Source of the DNA: Pseudomonas synxantha
GTDB lineage: Bacteria > Pseudomonadota > Gammaproteobacteria > Pseudomonadales > Pseudomonadaceae
Assembly (NCBI RefSeq): GCF_900105675.1
Contig: NZ_LT629786.1
Coordinates: 3,720,001-3,784,000, forward strand
Length of the DNA stretch: 64,000 nucleotides
Reading direction: 5' to 3'
The notes below the pieces were generated by a model, which saw only the letters and a program-made list of their open reading frames with translations, was not told where the DNA came from and ran no database searches. The number at the start of each line of letters is the position of its first letter. Position 1 is the stretch's first letter. Position numbers and translations under genes: made by a program. This document shows, in pieces, positions 8,734 to 18,274 of this stretch.

Positions 8734-9353
8734 AAGGCCACGCCCAACTCCCGCAAACGCGCAGCGGTACGATCGGCCGACACATGGTGGATACCCTGCC
8801 AGCCCAAGGCGACAGCCGCGTCGATATTGCCTTCGACATCGTCGATAAACACCACTTCACTCGGCTGGATATCCGGCAGATGGGCACGAACCTGCTCAAG
8901 GCTGGCGTGGTAGATCGCCGGGTCAGGCTTGATCAACTTCAATTCGCCGGACACGACGATGTTGCGAAAACGCTGCAGGAACGGGTAATTGGCCCGGGCA
9001 TAAGGGAAAGTTTCAGCCGACCAGTTGGTGAGGCCGAACAACGGCACATTGGCTTGGTGCAACGCCTCGAGCATCGCCACGCCTTCGGGCAACTCACCGC
9101 GCAGCATCTCGTGCCAGCGCTCGTAATAAGCCTGGATCAAGGTGTGGTGATCGGGGTGTTGGTCAATCAGGATGCGGGTGGCTTCAGCCAGGGTACGACC
9201 AGCATCTTGCTCGGTGTTCCAGGCCTGGGTGCAGATGTTGTCGAGGAACCACTGCCGTTCTGCATCGTCGGCAATCAGCTTGCGGTACAGGTGCTGCGGG
9301 CTCCAGTCGAACAGGACACCGCCGAAATCAAAAACTACTGCACGAATCGTCAT
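8730..9353 (-). CDS. HAD-superfamily hydrolase (subfamily IA, YihX-like)
   Basis: A 207-residue haloacid-dehalogenase-type phosphatase. Motif I is V-V-F-D-F-G-G-V-L-F-D-W with the nucleophile Asp9. Motif II is the Thr of L-T-N-W-S, motif III is K-P-D, and motif IV is F-I-D-D-V-E-G-N. An alpha-helical C1 cap lies between motifs I and II. This set resembles YihX (alpha-glucose-1-phosphate phosphatase) and related sugar- or nucleotide-phosphate phosphatases. It starts at an ATG preceded by GGAGGAT. It is tail-to-tail with the LysR gene, sharing the CTAG stop. Substrate is unknown. Confidence 0.8.
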   Translation of the reverse strand: MTIRAVVFDFGGVLFDWSPQHLYRKLIADDAERQWFLDNICTQAWNTEQDAGRTLAEATRILIDQHPDHHTLIQAYYERWHEMLRGELPEGVAMLEALHQANVPLFGLTNWSAETFPYARANYPFLQRFRNIVVSGELKLIKPDPAIYHASLEQVRAHLPDIQPSEVVFIDDVEGNIDAAVALGWQGIHHVSADRTAARLRELGVAF

Positions 9354-9457
9354 CAGATCCTCCGTTAGTGTGACTTGATAGCAGCTGGAGTCTGGCAGAT
9401 CTGGAAGAGAGAGGCGCGCGTCGGGGCGTAAGAAGTGTCTGAAAAGATTCGGATCAA

Positions 9458-9549
9458 ATGTGGGAGGGGGCTTGCTCCCGATAGCAGGGTGTCAGCCACT
9501 GAAGATAGTGACTGATGCACCGCCATCGGGAGCAAGCCCCCTCCCACAT
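9458..9549. repeat. REPIN between HAD gene and fabV
   Basis: Two inverted copies of the GTGGGAGGGGGCTTGCTCCCGAT motif around a spacer. This one lies between two co-directional minus-strand genes, just after the fabV stop. Confidence 0.9.
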
Positions 9550-9567
9550 TTTGGTCTGGATCAGACC

Positions 9568-10761
9568 TTAAGCTTGGATCAGGCCGTTGATCTTGACGGT
9601 CGGGTTCACGTCCGCATCGTAATCCACACCATCGACTTCAAAGCCGAACAAGCGCAGGAACTCAGCCTTGTACCCAGCAAAATCGCTGATCTCGTTGACG
9701 TTGTCGTCGGTAACCTGGTTCCACAGCGCAGCCACGGCGTCCTGCACCTTCGGTTCCAGCTCAGCGAGGTCGGCGCGCAGGCGGCCATCGGCGTCGAGCT
9801 TAGGCTCTTTACCGTACAGGCTGTCCTTGAACAGGCCGTAGACCTGCTCGATGCAGCCTTCGTGGGTGCCCTGCTCTTTCATCACCTTGAACAGCAGCGA
9901 CAGGTACAGCGGCATGATCGGGATCGCCGAGCTGGCCTGGGTGACCACGGCCTTGAGCACCGAGACGCGGGCATCGCCCTTGAGCGCAGCAAGGTTTTCG
10001 CGCAGGGTCAGGACTTTCTTGTCCAGGTCTTTCTTGGCTTCGCCGATGGAACCGTTCCAGTAGATATCCTGGGTCAGCTTCTCACCGAGGTAGGTGAACG
10101 CAGTGGTCTTGGCGCCTTCGGCCAGTACGTCGGCGTCACGCAGGGCGTCAATCCACAGCTGCCAGTCTTCGCCGCCCATGACCTTCACGGTGCCGTCGAT
10201 TTCTTCCTGGGTTGCAGGCTCAAGAGTGGTGTCTACCACTACGCCCTTGTCGGTGTTGATACCGCGCAGGGTCACGGCCTTGCCGATTGGCTTGAGGGTG
10301 GAGTTGTGCACCACGCCTTGCGGGTCGGTACGGCGTGGCGCGGCCAGGCTGTAGACCACCAGGTCGATCTTGCCCAGGTCTTTCTTGATGGTGTCGATGG
10401 TCAGGCGCTTGATCTCGTCCGAGAACGCGTCGCCGTTGATGCTCTTGGCGTACAGGCCTTTTTCCACGGCAAACTTCTCGAACGCCGCGCTGTTGTACCA
10501 GCCGGCGGAGCTCAGCTTGCCTTCTTCGCCTTCTTTTTCAAAAAACACGCCCAGGGTATCGGCGCCGCAGCCAAACGCGGCACTGATGCGCGCGGCCAGG
10601 CCGTAACCGGTGGAAGCGCCGAGCACCAGCACTTTCTTGGGGCCGCCTTCGATTACGCCATTCTTGGTTACGTAGTCGATCTGCTCTTTGACGTTCGCTT
10701 CACAGCCAACAGGGTGGGCGGTCACACAGATAAAGCCACGAACCCGCGGTTTGATGATCAT
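9568..10761 (-). CDS. fabV: Trans-2-enoyl-ACP reductase FabV
   Basis: NADH-dependent enoyl-ACP (enoyl-CoA) reductase of the FabV type, catalysing the last step of each fatty-acid elongation round in the cytoplasm. The ATG at 10761 gives the family-typical 397 residues beginning [10 protein letters not shown]; a longer frame from 10797 has no support. The N-terminal nucleotide-binding loop V-L-G-A-S-T-G-Y-G, the segment Y-S-L-A-A-P-R-R, and the diagnostic catalytic Y-X8-K pair ([10 protein letters not shown]) are all present. FabV is resistant to triclosan, unlike FabI, and is a known cause of intrinsic triclosan resistance in Pseudomonas. It appears to be monocistronic. Confidence 0.95.
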   Translation of the reverse strand: MIIKPRVRGFICVTAHPVGCEANVKEQIDYVTKNGVIEGGPKKVLVLGASTGYGLAARISAAFGCGADTLGVFFEKEGEEGKLSSAGWYNSAAFEKFAVEKGLYAKSINGDAFSDEIKRLTIDTIKKDLGKIDLVVYSLAAPRRTDPQGVVHNSTLKPIGKAVTLRGINTDKGVVVDTTLEPATQEEIDGTVKVMGGEDWQLWIDALRDADVLAEGAKTTAFTYLGEKLTQDIYWNGSIGEAKKDLDKKVLTLRENLAALKGDARVSVLKAVVTQASSAIPIMPLYLSLLFKVMKEQGTHEGCIEQVYGLFKDSLYGKEPKLDADGRLRADLAELEPKVQDAVAALWNQVTDDNVNEISDFAGYKAEFLRLFGFEVDGVDYDADVNPTVKINGLIQA

Positions 10762-11037
10762 AAAAATTTCTGCCTCTTCCAAGGTGCCGAAGGCCAATGG
10801 TGGCCATTCAACTTCAATCGTACCGGTCTATGACGTCCAAAAAACCGAAGCGTCACGATAGTCGCAAATCTTCTGTTCTCAAAATTCAATCCACAAACCT
10901 TAGGAGGGTGCGCGGCAACGGTTACAAATTGTGCAAGGGCTTCACAATTTCGCCCTATTTAATAACCCCTCGCGGCTCTATAAACCCTTATGATGACGAT
11001 ATTGTTTCATTATGTTTCAAGGTTGGAGCCGTGTTCC

Positions 11038-11862
11038 ATGAGCAAAAGTGCTGTCGGCAAAAAGCTGGTGTCCCTGGCCTGGGTACTCGGCGTTCTGCTG
11101 TTGATCGACTGTTTCCCGCGTACCTGCCTGGTATTCCTGCTGCTGGTGGTGCTGTGCGGTATTTATGATTTCCTGCGCAACGGCCTCTATGACCGCGCCA
11201 CCCTCAAGAAATACTTCATCGGCAACGGCCGCAATACCTGGGTGCTCGCCCCCTTCAACACCCTGCTCGACCTGCTGAGCAGCCGCAACCGCCATGTCTA
11301 CACGATGCACGACCTGCCACCCGCCTGGCGCGAAGACCTGCAACACGTGATCGACGATGCCATGGCTCACAAGGATGAAATCATCGGCTACCTGGACGAG
11401 CGCATGGCCGAGAAGAAACGCGGCATGTTGTTTTTCCAGTGGTACGGCCGCCCGATCGAGACCACCCTGGATATTCCGCAGTTGCGCAAGAAATTGCCCT
11501 TCGTGAAGACCATCGGTGTCTCGGTGTTCAACGAAAACCGGTCCACCTCCTTCCACTTCGGCCCCCTGCGCATGATGTTCCGCGTGCTCTACAACATGGC
11601 GCCGGCGCTGCATCACGAGGGGGTGTATATCCAGGTGGGCAAGCACAAGCACTACTGGCACGACGACCCTTTGTTTATCTTCGATGACACCTTGATGCAC
11701 GCATCCTTCAACAAGAACGACGCCAAACGCTACTGCCTGTTCATCGACATCGTGCGGCCGACCCCGCTGCCCTCGGTGCTCAACGCCGTGATCGCGGGCT
11801 TTGCCGGCCTGGTCTTTACCCTGCGTCGGGTTTTCTACAAAAACTGGAAGCTGATTGAGTAA
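11038..11862 (+). CDS. lpxO: Membrane-anchored aspartyl/asparaginyl beta-hydroxylase family protein (LpxO-like)
   Basis: Fe(II)/2-oxoglutarate-dependent dioxygenase of the aspartyl/asparaginyl beta-hydroxylase fold. LpxO members put a 2-hydroxyl on secondary acyl chains of lipid A. The ATG at 11038 (GGAG about 10 bp upstream) gives 274 residues; an in-frame ATG at 10990 is less likely. One or two membrane segments occupy the first ~45 residues, and a further hydrophobic stretch lies near the C-terminus. The two metal His residues are visible in S-F-H-F-G-P and D-D-T-L-M-H-A-S-F-N, with a downstream R-Y-C-L-F-I-D-I strand that supplies the 2-oxoglutarate contact. LpxO is the likeliest role, but other membrane hydroxylases of this family exist. 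Confidence 0.75.
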   Translation: MSKSAVGKKLVSLAWVLGVLLLIDCFPRTCLVFLLLVVLCGIYDFLRNGLYDRATLKKYFIGNGRNTWVLAPFNTLLDLLSSRNRHVYTMHDLPPAWREDLQHVIDDAMAHKDEIIGYLDERMAEKKRGMLFFQWYGRPIETTLDIPQLRKKLPFVKTIGVSVFNENRSTSFHFGPLRMMFRVLYNMAPALHHEGVYIQVGKHKHYWHDDPLFIFDDTLMHASFNKNDAKRYCLFIDIVRPTPLPSVLNAVIAGFAGLVFTLRRVFYKNWKLIE

Positions 11863-12010
11863 GTTCTGCGGCATGATGGTGCTGGACGGTGTTTGCGCTT
11901 GGCCTCTGGCCTGAGGTAAATAACCGTCTCGTGCGACCGTAAACGGCGCCCACCATTCTCAGGCCATCGCAACTCAGTGAGCGCGGTGGCTATGCTTTCA
12001 AGGAATCAGA

Positions 12011-13384
12011 ATGCCCCAACGTCAAGTCATCAACGCCTCCGTCAGCCCCAAGGGCAGCCTCGAAACCCTGTCACAACGTGAAGTCCAGCAACTGAGTGAA
12101 GCCGGCAGCGGCAGCATCTACACCCTGTTCCGCCAGTGCGCCCTGGCCATTCTCAACACCGGCGCCCACATCGATAACGCCAAGACCATCCTCGACGCCT
12201 ACAAAGACTTCGAAGTGCGCATTCACCAACAGGACCGCGGCGTGCGCCTGGAACTGCTCAACGCGCCGGCCGATGCCTTCGTCGATGGCGAAATGATCGC
12301 CAGCACCCGCGAGATGTTGTTCAGCGCCCTGCGCGACATCGTCTACACCGAGAATGAGCTGGACAGCCAGCGCATCGACCTGAGCAACTCCCAGGGCATC
12401 ACCGACTACGTGTTCCACCTGCTGCGCAACGCCCGCACGCTGCGCCCGGGTGTGGAGCCTAAGATCGTGGTGTGCTGGGGCGGGCACTCGATCAACACCG
12501 AAGAATACAAATACACCAAGAAAGTCGGGCACGAACTGGGCCTGCGCAGCCTTGACGTATGCACCGGCTGCGGCCCCGGCGTAATGAAAGGCCCGATGAA
12601 GGGCGCGACCATTTCCCACGCCAAACAACGCATCACCAATGGCCGTTACCTGGGCTTGACCGAGCCGGGCATCATCGCCGCCGAAGCGCCGAACCCCATC
12701 GTCAATGAGCTGGTGATCCTGCCGGACATCGAGAAACGCCTGGAAGCCTTCGTACGCGTCGGCCACGGCATCATCATCTTCCCGGGCGGCGCCGGCACCG
12801 CCGAAGAGTTCCTGTACCTGCTGGGCATCCTGATGCACCCGGACAATCGCGACCTGCCGTTTCCGGTGGTTCTCACCGGGCCGAAACACGCCGCACCCTA
12901 CCTGGAACAATTGCATGCGTTCGTCGGCGCCACCCTGGGCGAAGCGGCGCAGCAGCACTACCAGATCATCATCGACGACCCGGCCGAAGTGGCTCGCCAG
13001 ATGACCACCGGGCTCAAGGACGTGAAGCAATTCCGCCGCGAGCGTAACGACGCGTTTCACTTCAACTGGCTGCTGAAGATCGACGAAGGCTTCCAGCGCC
13101 CGTTCGACCCCACCCACGAAAACATGGCCAGCCTGCAACTGAACCACAGCCTGCCCCCCCACGAACTGGCGGCCAACCTGCGCCGGGCGTTTTCGGGGAT
13201 CGTGGCGGGTAACGTCAAGGACAAGGGCATTCGCCTGATCGAGGAGAACGGCCCGTATGAGATCCACGGCGACCCGGCGATCATGAAACCGCTGGATGAG
13301 CTATTGAAGGCATTCGTGGCCCAGCACCGCATGAAACTGCCGGGCGGCGCAGCGTATGTGCCGTGTTATCGCGTGGTGCAGTGA
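12011..13384 (+). CDS. ppnN: Nucleosidase PpnN (LOG family)
   Basis: Pyrimidine/purine nucleotide 5'-monophosphate nucleosidase: it splits nucleoside monophosphates into base and ribose-5-phosphate, and in E. coli it is stimulated by (p)ppGpp. The 457-residue length and domain order match PpnN/YgdH: an N-terminal DUF4478-type domain to about 140, the Rossmann LOG core, and a C-terminal DUF3412-type domain. The LOG motif P-G-G-A-G-T-A-E-E is present, with C-T-G-C-G-P-G-V-M-K before it. Its start follows AAGGAATCAGA. It appears to be a single-gene transcription unit. Confidence 0.92.
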   Translation: MPQRQVINASVSPKGSLETLSQREVQQLSEAGSGSIYTLFRQCALAILNTGAHIDNAKTILDAYKDFEVRIHQQDRGVRLELLNAPADAFVDGEMIASTREMLFSALRDIVYTENELDSQRIDLSNSQGITDYVFHLLRNARTLRPGVEPKIVVCWGGHSINTEEYKYTKKVGHELGLRSLDVCTGCGPGVMKGPMKGATISHAKQRITNGRYLGLTEPGIIAAEAPNPIVNELVILPDIEKRLEAFVRVGHGIIIFPGGAGTAEEFLYLLGILMHPDNRDLPFPVVLTGPKHAAPYLEQLHAFVGATLGEAAQQHYQIIIDDPAEVARQMTTGLKDVKQFRRERNDAFHFNWLLKIDEGFQRPFDPTHENMASLQLNHSLPPHELAANLRRAFSGIVAGNVKDKGIRLIEENGPYEIHGDPAIMKPLDELLKAFVAQHRMKLPGGAAYVPCYRVVQ

Positions 13385-13531
13385 GGTAGCGGCGGTCGGA
13401 CATAGTTTGTATCTGTTTGAGCCGTGATCAAGGATGTGAAGAGCAAGCGTTCGGACTAGGGTTTTTCATGAGCGCGACGCCCCCCACACCTCAGAGAGCG
13501 ACCTATGGACCAACGGATATTGTCCTCCATC

Positions 13532-13555
13532 ATTCCTTACCCTATGGTAAGGAAT
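13532..13555. promoter_or_regulatory. Palindromic operator of the AbrB/PIN toxin-antitoxin operon
   Basis: ATTCCTTACC-CTAT-GGTAAGGAAT: perfect 10-bp arms around 4 bp, starting 45 bp before the antitoxin ATG. Antitoxins of this type autorepress their operon by binding such dyads, so this is the expected operator. It is seen in sequence; binding is inferred. Confidence 0.6.
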
Positions 13556-13576
13556 ATCACGATGGAGATCTTTACT

Positions 13577-13819
13577 ATGGCGACCGCCACGCTGACCTCG
13601 AAAGGTCAAATCACCATTCCTGTCCAAGTCAGGACAGCCCTGGGCCTGGAAACAGGCGACCGGGTTGAATTCGTAGAAACGGAAGATGGAAAGTTTTCCA
13701 TCATAGCCGCGAGCAAAACGGTGCACGACCTAAAGGGCTTGATCCGCAAGCCAGTCAAGGCGGTGTCCATCGACGAGATGAACCAGGCTATCGCCGCGCA
13801 GGGGGCCAAAGCCCGATGA
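13577..13819 (+). CDS. AbrB/MazE-type antitoxin
   Basis: An 80-residue antitoxin with a SpoVT-AbrB swapped-hairpin DNA-binding domain (A-T-L-T-S-K-G-Q-I-T-I-P and G-D-R-V-E-F), and a C-terminal toxin-binding tail. The ATG at 13577 is chosen because GGAG lies 9 bp upstream and the domain begins right after it; the in-frame start at 13505 would pass through the operator palindrome. Its stop overlaps the toxin start (ATGA), giving translational coupling. Such proteins neutralise the partner PIN RNase and repress the operon. Confidence 0.88.
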   Translation: MATATLTSKGQITIPVQVRTALGLETGDRVEFVETEDGKFSIIAASKTVHDLKGLIRKPVKAVSIDEMNQAIAAQGAKAR

Positions 13820-14211
13820 TTGGCCTGGATACCAATGTGCTGGTGCGCTACGTCACCCAGGATGACCCGATTCAATCAGCCAAGGCATCCGAACTGATCG
13901 AATCATTGACCACTGCTTCGCCGGGCTTTATCAGCCTGGTGTCAGTCGTCGAGTTGGTATGGGTGCTGCAGAGCTGCTACCAGTCGGCCAAGAGTGATGT
14001 AGTGACGGTGCTGGAAACCCTGCTGCGCACCCGCGAATTGACCGTAGAACATGCCGAGGTGATCTGGCAGGCGCTACGCAGGTTTGTGGCGAACAAGGCT
14101 GACTTCGCCGACTGCCTGATCGAACGCTGCGCCCATGCGGCCGGCTGCGAGTACACCGCCACCTTCGACCTGGACGCGGCCAAGGCAGCGGGTATGAAAC
14201 GGATCGGCTAG
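13816..14211 (+). CDS. PIN-domain toxin (VapC-like RNase)
   Basis: A 131-residue PIN-domain ribonuclease, the toxin of the AbrB/PIN pair; VapC-type toxins cut specific tRNAs or rRNA. The acidic metal-binding residues are visible: Asp5 (G-L-D-T-N-V-L-V-R), a Glu in S-V-V-E-L-V-W, Asp in A-D-F-A-D-C-L, and the C-terminal T-F-D-L-D. All expected catalytic positions are present, so it looks intact. It starts inside the antitoxin stop. A perfect 52-bp palindrome follows immediately. It is a common chromosomal toxin-antitoxin type; RNA target unknown. Confidence 0.88.
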   Translation: MIGLDTNVLVRYVTQDDPIQSAKASELIESLTTASPGFISLVSVVELVWVLQSCYQSAKSDVVTVLETLLRTRELTVEHAEVIWQALRRFVANKADFADCLIERCAHAAGCEYTATFDLDAAKAAGMKRIG

Positions 14212-14263
14212 GCCCTCTTTCGTTGTAGGAGCGAGCAAGCTCGCTCCTACAACGAAAGAGGGC
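14212..14263. terminator. Perfect 25-bp-arm palindrome between convergent genes
   Basis: Two perfect 25-bp arms separated by AA. The centre (TGTAGGAGCGAGC / GCTCGCTCCTACA) is a second Pseudomonas REP class; the symmetry extends beyond it. It begins right after the toxin stop and ends 7 bp before the stop of the minus-strand lipoprotein. It probably serves as a bidirectional transcription stop, although U-runs are short. Confidence 0.75.
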
Positions 14264-14269
14264 GATGGG

Positions 14270-14599
14270 TCAGCGAACCCAGCCACCTATCTGCCAGTGG
14301 TAGCCATCGTTACGCTGCACCCAATGCGGATGCACATAGCGGTAGCCCTCGCGCACCGGTTCCCAGTGACCATGCACCGCGACGTATCGCCCGCCTTGCC
14401 AGCGCCAGTAACCACGAGACCAGATATAACCTTCACGTACCGGCGGCTCGACTTCGATCACCTGTACGGGCGGCGGTTGCGGCGCTACAACCTCTACATA
14501 CTCACGTTGCATCGGCCTGCGCTCATGCACAACACGCTCTTGCACACACCCGGAAGCGGCGACCACCATGGCGGCCAATGCTGCATAACGTAGCAACAT
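14270..14599 (-). CDS. YXWGXW-repeat lipoprotein
   Basis: A small lipoprotein of about 109 residues. The ATG at 14599 starts a signal peptide (M-L-L-R-Y-A-A-L-A-A-M-V) ending in the lipobox A-A-S-G-C, so Cys18 would be lipidated. The mature part has a Pro-rich linker, then repeats of the aromatic pattern Y-x-W-x-x-G-x-W (G-Y-I-W-S-R-G-Y-W-R-W, V-A-V-H-G-H-W, Y-H-W-Q-I-G-G-W), typical of YXWGXW/BcpO-related envelope proteins. Function of the family is unknown. It is convergent with the PIN toxin. Confidence 0.75.
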   Translation of the reverse strand: MLLRYAALAAMVVAASGCVQERVVHERRPMQREYVEVVAPQPPPVQVIEVEPPVREGYIWSRGYWRWQGGRYVAVHGHWEPVREGYRYVHPHWVQRNDGYHWQIGGWVR

Positions 14600-14729
14600 A
14601 CAAAACCCTCGGGCGCGAACGCCCAATACCTGCACTGGTAAAAGTCCCCCCTTGTTTCAGCCGCGCTCCTGCTTAGGCATGGGTACTTTTTAACAGGTGG
14701 TGTCTGTCAGCTTGCTGAACCCGCCAGCC

Positions 14730-15629
14730 TCAGGAAGTACAGGCGACAGTCGGTCGCTTCAGACGCACCAGCACCAACCCGGCCACGACCACGGCTATGC
14801 CCGCGTAGGTCGATGCATGGATCACGTCGCCAAACATCAACGCCGCCCACACCAATGTCACCGGCGGTTCCAGATACACCAGCGTCGCCACATGGGTGGC
14901 GGTCATCACCCGCAGCAGCATCCACAGGCTCAAATAGGCGACGAAGGTGGAGAACAGAGTCAACCAGACAATCGAGATCAGTACGTTGGTGTCATGGGGA
15001 ATACTCAGGGTGTCGGTGTAGATCACGGCCGCGGTAAAACCTATCAAGGTCAACAGCGACTGGATAAACAGAGGCAACACCAACCCGCAGTCCTGGGCCT
15101 GCACCGAGCGACGCTCGTACAAGGTCGCCAGTGTCAGTCCCAGTGCCGATACCAGGGGCAACAGGTACATGACCAGCCCGACATCCTGCCCGCCACCACC
15201 GTACTGCCCGGCAATCACAATCGACACACCGACAAAGCCGATCACCAACCCCACCCATTGCCAGCCGCCACTGCGCTCGGAGGCCATGCCCGTCGACAAT
15301 GCCGCCGTCATCAATGGCTGCAACGCCGCAATAATCGCCGCGATCCCGGGTGGTAGGCCGTTCTGGATGGCGACGTAGACGCAGCTCAAATAGAGAAACT
15401 GCGACAGGAACCCGACAACCGCGTGATGGCGGAGTTGCTGCCAGGTCACCTCCAGCAACCGCCTATTCAGGAACAGCGCCAGGCACAGCGAGACCAGCAG
15501 GAAACGCCAGAACAGCAGATTGAACGCTCCACCACCCTGGGTGCCGAGCTTGGCGCCGATAAAGCCTGAACTCCACGACAAAACGAAAACCGCCTGCAAC
15601 AGCAGCAGCCCCAAGGTAGATCGCTTCAT
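14730..15629 (-). CDS. EamA-family (DMT) transporter
   Basis: A drug/metabolite transporter with ten predicted membrane segments arranged as two EamA repeats (about residues 10-135 and 150-285). The protein starts M-K-R-S-T-L-G-L-L-L-L-Q at 15629, about 299 residues, the family norm; an in-frame start at 15659 adds an unlikely polar leader. Members usually export amino acids or other metabolites; the substrate cannot be read here. It is divergent from a LysR gene 98 bp away, which is likely its regulator. Confidence 0.85.
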   Translation of the reverse strand: MKRSTLGLLLLQAVFVLSWSSGFIGAKLGTQGGGAFNLLFWRFLLVSLCLALFLNRRLLEVTWQQLRHHAVVGFLSQFLYLSCVYVAIQNGLPPGIAAIIAALQPLMTAALSTGMASERSGGWQWVGLVIGFVGVSIVIAGQYGGGGQDVGLVMYLLPLVSALGLTLATLYERRSVQAQDCGLVLPLFIQSLLTLIGFTAAVIYTDTLSIPHDTNVLISIVWLTLFSTFVAYLSLWMLLRVMTATHVATLVYLEPPVTLVWAALMFGDVIHASTYAGIAVVVAGLVLVRLKRPTVACTS

Positions 15630-15727
15630 ATCGCCTCCCATCGCTGTGATTTGACTCAAAGGCTAAAGGCTGCACATGCTTGCGTATATTTGAATTACAC
15701 GAACAATAAATCCGAAAAAACCGAATC

Positions 15728-16564
15728 ATGACTAAACAACTGAATATCGAGCTGTTGCGCACCTTTCACGCCGTAGCGCGCTTTAAGCGCTTTAACGAGG
15801 CGGCCGAGCATGTGCACCGCAGCGCGTCCACCGTCACCACGCAAATCCAGAAGCTGGAGGATCAGGTCGGTCAGCGTCTGTTCAGCCGCAGTAACCAAGG
15901 CGTGGAGTTGACCCTGTACGGCCAGAAATTGCTGGGCGAAACCACCGAGTTTCTCAAGAGTCATGACCGCCTGCTGATTTCGCTGATGCCCCAGCGCATG
16001 CAGGGCAAGATCCGCCTGGGGGTGCCGGATACCTACGCGCCCGCCTTCATCCAGGAATTTTTACCGCGACTGATCGCTGACAACCCCCTGCTGGAACTGG
16101 AGATCGAAGCGCGCACCAGCGGTGAGTTACTGGACTTATTCATGGCCAACCAACTGGACCTGGCGATCACCGTCAGCGCGCACCCACTCGCACAAGGTGA
16201 ACGCCTGGGGGCCGTGCAGCCGCTGTGGGTGGCGACCGAAGGCTTCAACTCGCCGCCGAACGTGCCATTACCCATCACTGTGCCCATCACTGGCTGCCCC
16301 TATCGCGCCGCAGCGCTGCAGTCGTTGAAGGATCATGGGGTCTACCACCGGCTACTGCTGGAAAGCCCCAACTCGTCTGCGGTCGAAGCCTGTGTACGCA
16401 GTGGCGTGGCGGTTGGCCTGATGGAGCAAAGCCGTATGGGCGAAGGGCTGATCCACATGTCAGAACTGCCACCTCTACCCGCGCAGCATCTGTACCTGAT
16501 GTGCGATACCGGCAATGCGCTGGCGCTGCATGTGCATGAGCAAATCCGCCACTTCAAGGTCTGA
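15728..16564 (+). CDS. LysR-family transcriptional regulator
   Basis: A 278-residue LysR-type regulator with an N-terminal winged helix (L-N-I-E-L-L-R-T-F-H-A-V-A; S-A-S-T-V-T-T-Q-I-Q-K-L-E). The effector domain starts near G-K-I-R-L-G-V-P-D-T-Y-A-P and is slightly shorter than average. It is divergent from the EamA transporter gene, so that gene is the likely target. A strong hairpin terminator follows. Ligand unknown. Confidence 0.85.
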   Translation: MTKQLNIELLRTFHAVARFKRFNEAAEHVHRSASTVTTQIQKLEDQVGQRLFSRSNQGVELTLYGQKLLGETTEFLKSHDRLLISLMPQRMQGKIRLGVPDTYAPAFIQEFLPRLIADNPLLELEIEARTSGELLDLFMANQLDLAITVSAHPLAQGERLGAVQPLWVATEGFNSPPNVPLPITVPITGCPYRAAALQSLKDHGVYHRLLLESPNSSAVEACVRSGVAVGLMEQSRMGEGLIHMSELPPLPAQHLYLMCDTGNALALHVHEQIRHFKV

Positions 16565-16572
16565 ACTGCGCC

Positions 16573-16617
16573 CACAAAAAAGCCCGCTGACCGTCACCGG
16601 TTCAGCGGGCTTTTTCG
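16573..16617. terminator. Bidirectional intrinsic terminator (LysR / mqo)
   Basis: AGCCCGCTGA and TCAGCGGGCT form a 10-bp stem with an A-run on the left and a T-run on the right. It can therefore stop both the LysR transcript (+) and the convergent mqo transcript (-). Confidence 0.85.
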
Positions 16618-16627
16618 TGGGTGTTGC

Positions 16628-18274
16628 TTACAGCGCCAGGTCAGACGCCGGCTTGCTCGGCTCAGCCGCAGGCTTGGCAGCCTCGGTAGCCTGTGGAGCA
16701 GCCAGTTGCGGGATCGCTGGCGGTGGGGTCAGTTGCAGCACACCGGCGGTATAGGCCCATTCCTTGGCAACAGCCTCAGGGCTGTCGTTCAGCTTGGTAC
16801 CGTAGCTTGGCACGATCTGGTGCAGTTTTTCCTGCCAGGCCGGGCTGGCTACCTTGTCCTTGAAGACCTTTTGCAGCACGGTCAGCATGATCGGAGCCGC
16901 GGTGGAAGCGCCTGGCGATGCACCCAACAGGCCGGCAATGGAGTTGTCGGCAGAGCTGACCACTTCGGTACCGAGTTTCAGCACGCCGCCCTGCTCTTCG
17001 TCACGCTTGATGATCTGCACGCGCTGGCCGGCTTGCCACAGGCGCCAGTCGGATTGCTTGGCGTTCGGGAAGTACTCTTGCAGCGCCTTGAAGCGGTCGT
17101 CATCCGACAGCATCAGTTGGCCGGCGAGGTACTCGACCAGTGGGTATTCACGAATACCGACTTTGGTCATGGGCCAGATGTTGTGGGTGGTGGTGCTGGT
17201 CAGCAGGTCCAGGTACGAGCCTTCTTTCAGGAACTTGGTCGAGAAGGTTGCGAATGGGCCAAACAGGATCACGCGCTTGCCATCCAGCACGCGGGTGTCC
17301 AGGTGCGGAACCGACATCGGTGGCGAACCGACCGAGGCTTTACCGTAGGCCTTGGCCAGGTGCTGCTCGGCGATAGTTGGGTTATCGGTTACCAGGAACG
17401 AACCGCCTACAGGGAAACCGGCGTATTCCTTGGCTTCAGGAATGCCCGACTTCTGCAGCAGGTGCAGGGCACCGCCGCCGGCGCCGATGAACACGAACTT
17501 GGCGTCGGTTTCAGTCTTGGTGCCGTCTTTCAGGTTTTTGTAGCTCACACGCCACGAACCGTCGTCGTTGCGGGTGATGTCCTGCACTTCGCTCGACAGT
17601 TTCAGATCGAACTTCGGCGTGGTTTGCAGGTGAGCGACGAACTGGCGGGTGATCTCGCCGAAGTTCACGTCGGTGCCGATTGGGCTCCAGGTGGCCGCGA
17701 TCTTCTGCTTCGGATCACGCCCTTCCATCATCAGCGGAACCCACTTGGCGATCTGCGCCGGGTCTTCGGAGTACTGCATACCGGCGAACAGCGGGCTCGC
17801 TTGCAGGGCTTCGTAGCGTTTTTTCAGGAACTTGATGTTGTCATCGCCCCACACAAAGCTCATGTGCGGCGTGGAGTTGATGAACGAACGCGGGTTCTTC
17901 AACACGCCCTGCTGAACCTGCCAGGACCAGAACTGACGGGAGATCTGGAACGCTTCGTTGATCTCGACCGCTTTCGGGATCTCAACGTTGCCGTTCTTGT
18001 CTTCCGGGGTGTAGTTCAGCTCAGCCAGGGCCGAGTGACCGGTACCTGCGTTGTTCCAGCCGTTGGAGCTTTCTTCGGCCACGCCATCGAGGCGCTCGAC
18101 CATTTCCATCGACCAATCCGGTTCCAGCTCATTGAGCCAGACACCCAGGGTTGCACTCATGATGCCGCCGCCGATCAGCAGCACATCGACTTTCTTTGCC
18201 TCTTCCGCTTGCGCGGACGTGATCCCCATCGACAAAGCCAGCCCCAGCAGGGCAGTGTTTACTTTTTTAAACAT
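16628..18274 (-). CDS. mqo: Malate:quinone oxidoreductase
   Basis: FAD-dependent, membrane-associated enzyme that oxidises malate to oxaloacetate and passes electrons to quinone, a TCA-cycle step used by Pseudomonas in place of or beside NAD malate dehydrogenase. The 548-residue form starts at 18274 with AGGTG upstream. The N-terminus ([14 protein letters not shown]...A-Q-A) looks like an export-type signal, as seen in some Mqo proteins. It is followed by the FAD-binding [11 protein letters not shown]. Long family blocks follow ([18 protein letters not shown]). The last ~27 residues are an Ala/Pro-rich tail. Pseudomonas genomes often hold two mqo copies; which one this is cannot be decided. 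Confidence 0.93.
   Translation of the reverse strand: MFKKVNTALLGLALSMGITSAQAEEAKKVDVLLIGGGIMSATLGVWLNELEPDWSMEMVERLDGVAEESSNGWNNAGTGHSALAELNYTPEDKNGNVEIPKAVEINEAFQISRQFWSWQVQQGVLKNPRSFINSTPHMSFVWGDDNIKFLKKRYEALQASPLFAGMQYSEDPAQIAKWVPLMMEGRDPKQKIAATWSPIGTDVNFGEITRQFVAHLQTTPKFDLKLSSEVQDITRNDDGSWRVSYKNLKDGTKTETDAKFVFIGAGGGALHLLQKSGIPEAKEYAGFPVGGSFLVTDNPTIAEQHLAKAYGKASVGSPPMSVPHLDTRVLDGKRVILFGPFATFSTKFLKEGSYLDLLTSTTTHNIWPMTKVGIREYPLVEYLAGQLMLSDDDRFKALQEYFPNAKQSDWRLWQAGQRVQIIKRDEEQGGVLKLGTEVVSSADNSIAGLLGASPGASTAAPIMLTVLQKVFKDKVASPAWQEKLHQIVPSYGTKLNDSPEAVAKEWAYTAGVLQLTPPPAIPQLAAPQATEAAKPAAEPSKPASDLAL

Noticed and set aside
9460..10833. 457-codon frame opposite fabV
   Set aside because: Its ends lie in a REPIN and the fabV promoter, and it is a complementary shadow of fabV codon bias.
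10797..11168. 123-codon frame at the start of the LpxO-like gene
   Set aside because: Overlaps the real gene in another frame and starts in the fabV promoter; no supporting site.
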